In this document: positions 63,498-64,000 of the stretch, one piece after another | Numbering within the stretch: position 1 is the first letter of the stretch | Layout: every line of letters starts with the position of its first letter | NCBI RefSeq assembly: GCF_016920785.2 | Contig: NW_024609884.1 | Span: forward strand, 84,808,069-84,872,068 | Source of the DNA: Ixodes scapularis | Taxonomy: Eukaryota > Arthropoda > Arachnida > Ixodida > Ixodidae | Direction: 5' to 3' | DNA: 64,000 nucleotides | Notes under the pieces: generated by a model | The model's database searches: none | What the model was told of the DNA's origin: nothing | What the model saw: only the letters and a program-made list of their open reading frames with translations | Program-made: the position numbers and the translations under genes

Positions 63498-64000
63498 GTA
63501 CACACCAGAGCCGTATATTGGGAGAGTTTGGCCAGTGGGTGTGGCGACGAAGGCGCCGGAATGGAGAAAAGTAATTGAAGGGGAGGAGAGCGCCGAAGGA
63601 GCGAGAGAGAAAGAAGGGAGCGGAGAGGAGACGACCGCCATTTTTGAGCAACGCTGTCGGAGACTGGTCGGAGAAGAGCACTGCTGAGGCTACGCGTCGT
63701 CTGCTACGGGCCGACTTCTTTTTCGCCTGAATAAAAGTTTGTGGCCATACGCCGAAAAATCTTCATTTATTAGCTTTTTAACCCACCGAGGAATAACAGA
63801 ATGTCATTTTCTTGCCAGAGCCATCGATATAAAAGGCAATAATCGAGATTTAGATGCCGATCTCACGCATTCTGCCGGGAGAATGATCGAAGATGGCGGC
63901 CCTCCCCACTCAGCTGGGAGCAGCCGGGAGTTCACGCGCATGCGCTCATGCCTCTCGCTCTGCGCCGCGTGCTGATTGGCTCACTCGGAAGGAGAGCGTT

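Larger units (their letters stand above)
60178..64000 (+). other. Intron 7 of the Skeletor-like gene (continues past window)
   Basis: No further DM13 or DOMON-like exon was found. It holds a CA run (about 60870-60903), the C/A/T homopolymer block at 61334-61392, a LINE fragment and a hAT-type MITE. Confidence 0.65.

Noticed and set aside
60178..64000. A DOMON exon following the second DM13 domain
   Set aside because: Expected from the family, but no matching translation was found before the window ends.

Overview
This is eukaryotic nuclear DNA with no operons. It is gene-poor and packed with transposable elements. I infer an arthropod, most likely a chelicerate and probably a hard tick. The reasons are a Skeletor-type DM13 gene with introns of up to 23 kb, Penelope-like elements with GIY-YIG endonucleases, and many non-autonomous MITEs. 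The species is not established.

One host gene can be followed with confidence: a Skeletor-like secreted protein on the + strand. It starts at about 16.5 kb and runs off the right edge. Seven coding exons were placed: 16503-16560, 39574-39708, 40533-40605, 45069-45177, 53958-54123, 57793-57871 and 60005-60177. Together they encode 264 residues in one frame with GT/AG borders: a signal peptide followed by two DM13 domains. Each DM13 domain is built from three exons with matching internal intron phases. A TATA box and an initiator-like site lie just upstream of the first ATG. The downstream exons, expected to include a DOMON domain, are outside the window. The only other host gene candidate is an intronless Arg/Lys-rich ORF at 3647-3994.

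1-16.4 kb is upstream sequence. It holds three hAT-type elements with 8-bp target duplications (899-1804, 4854-7883, 14441-15678), the Arg/Lys-rich ORF, an ATACC-type microsatellite and a foldback with a tRNA-Ser-like core. 16.5-39.6 kb is intron 1. It contains CACTCT-type foldbacks, a THAP-related transposon remnant, a 1.4-kb satellite with a 35-bp unit, a second THAP fossil, Penelope 3' tails, TTAA-flanked piggyBac-like MITEs and nested MITEs. 39.6-60.2 kb holds exons 2-7. Intron 4 has the most striking structure: a Penelope-like insertion arranged as a 703-bp-arm palindrome, itself interrupted by a gag-only LTR retrotransposon with identical 288-bp LTRs. 60.2-64 kb is intron 7, with a degraded LINE ORF1 carrying a 2A-like motif and another hAT-type MITE.

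Long C/G homopolymers (16-28 nt) recur across the whole window. Most other open frames are short and overlap microsatellites or palindromes; I do not treat them as genes.
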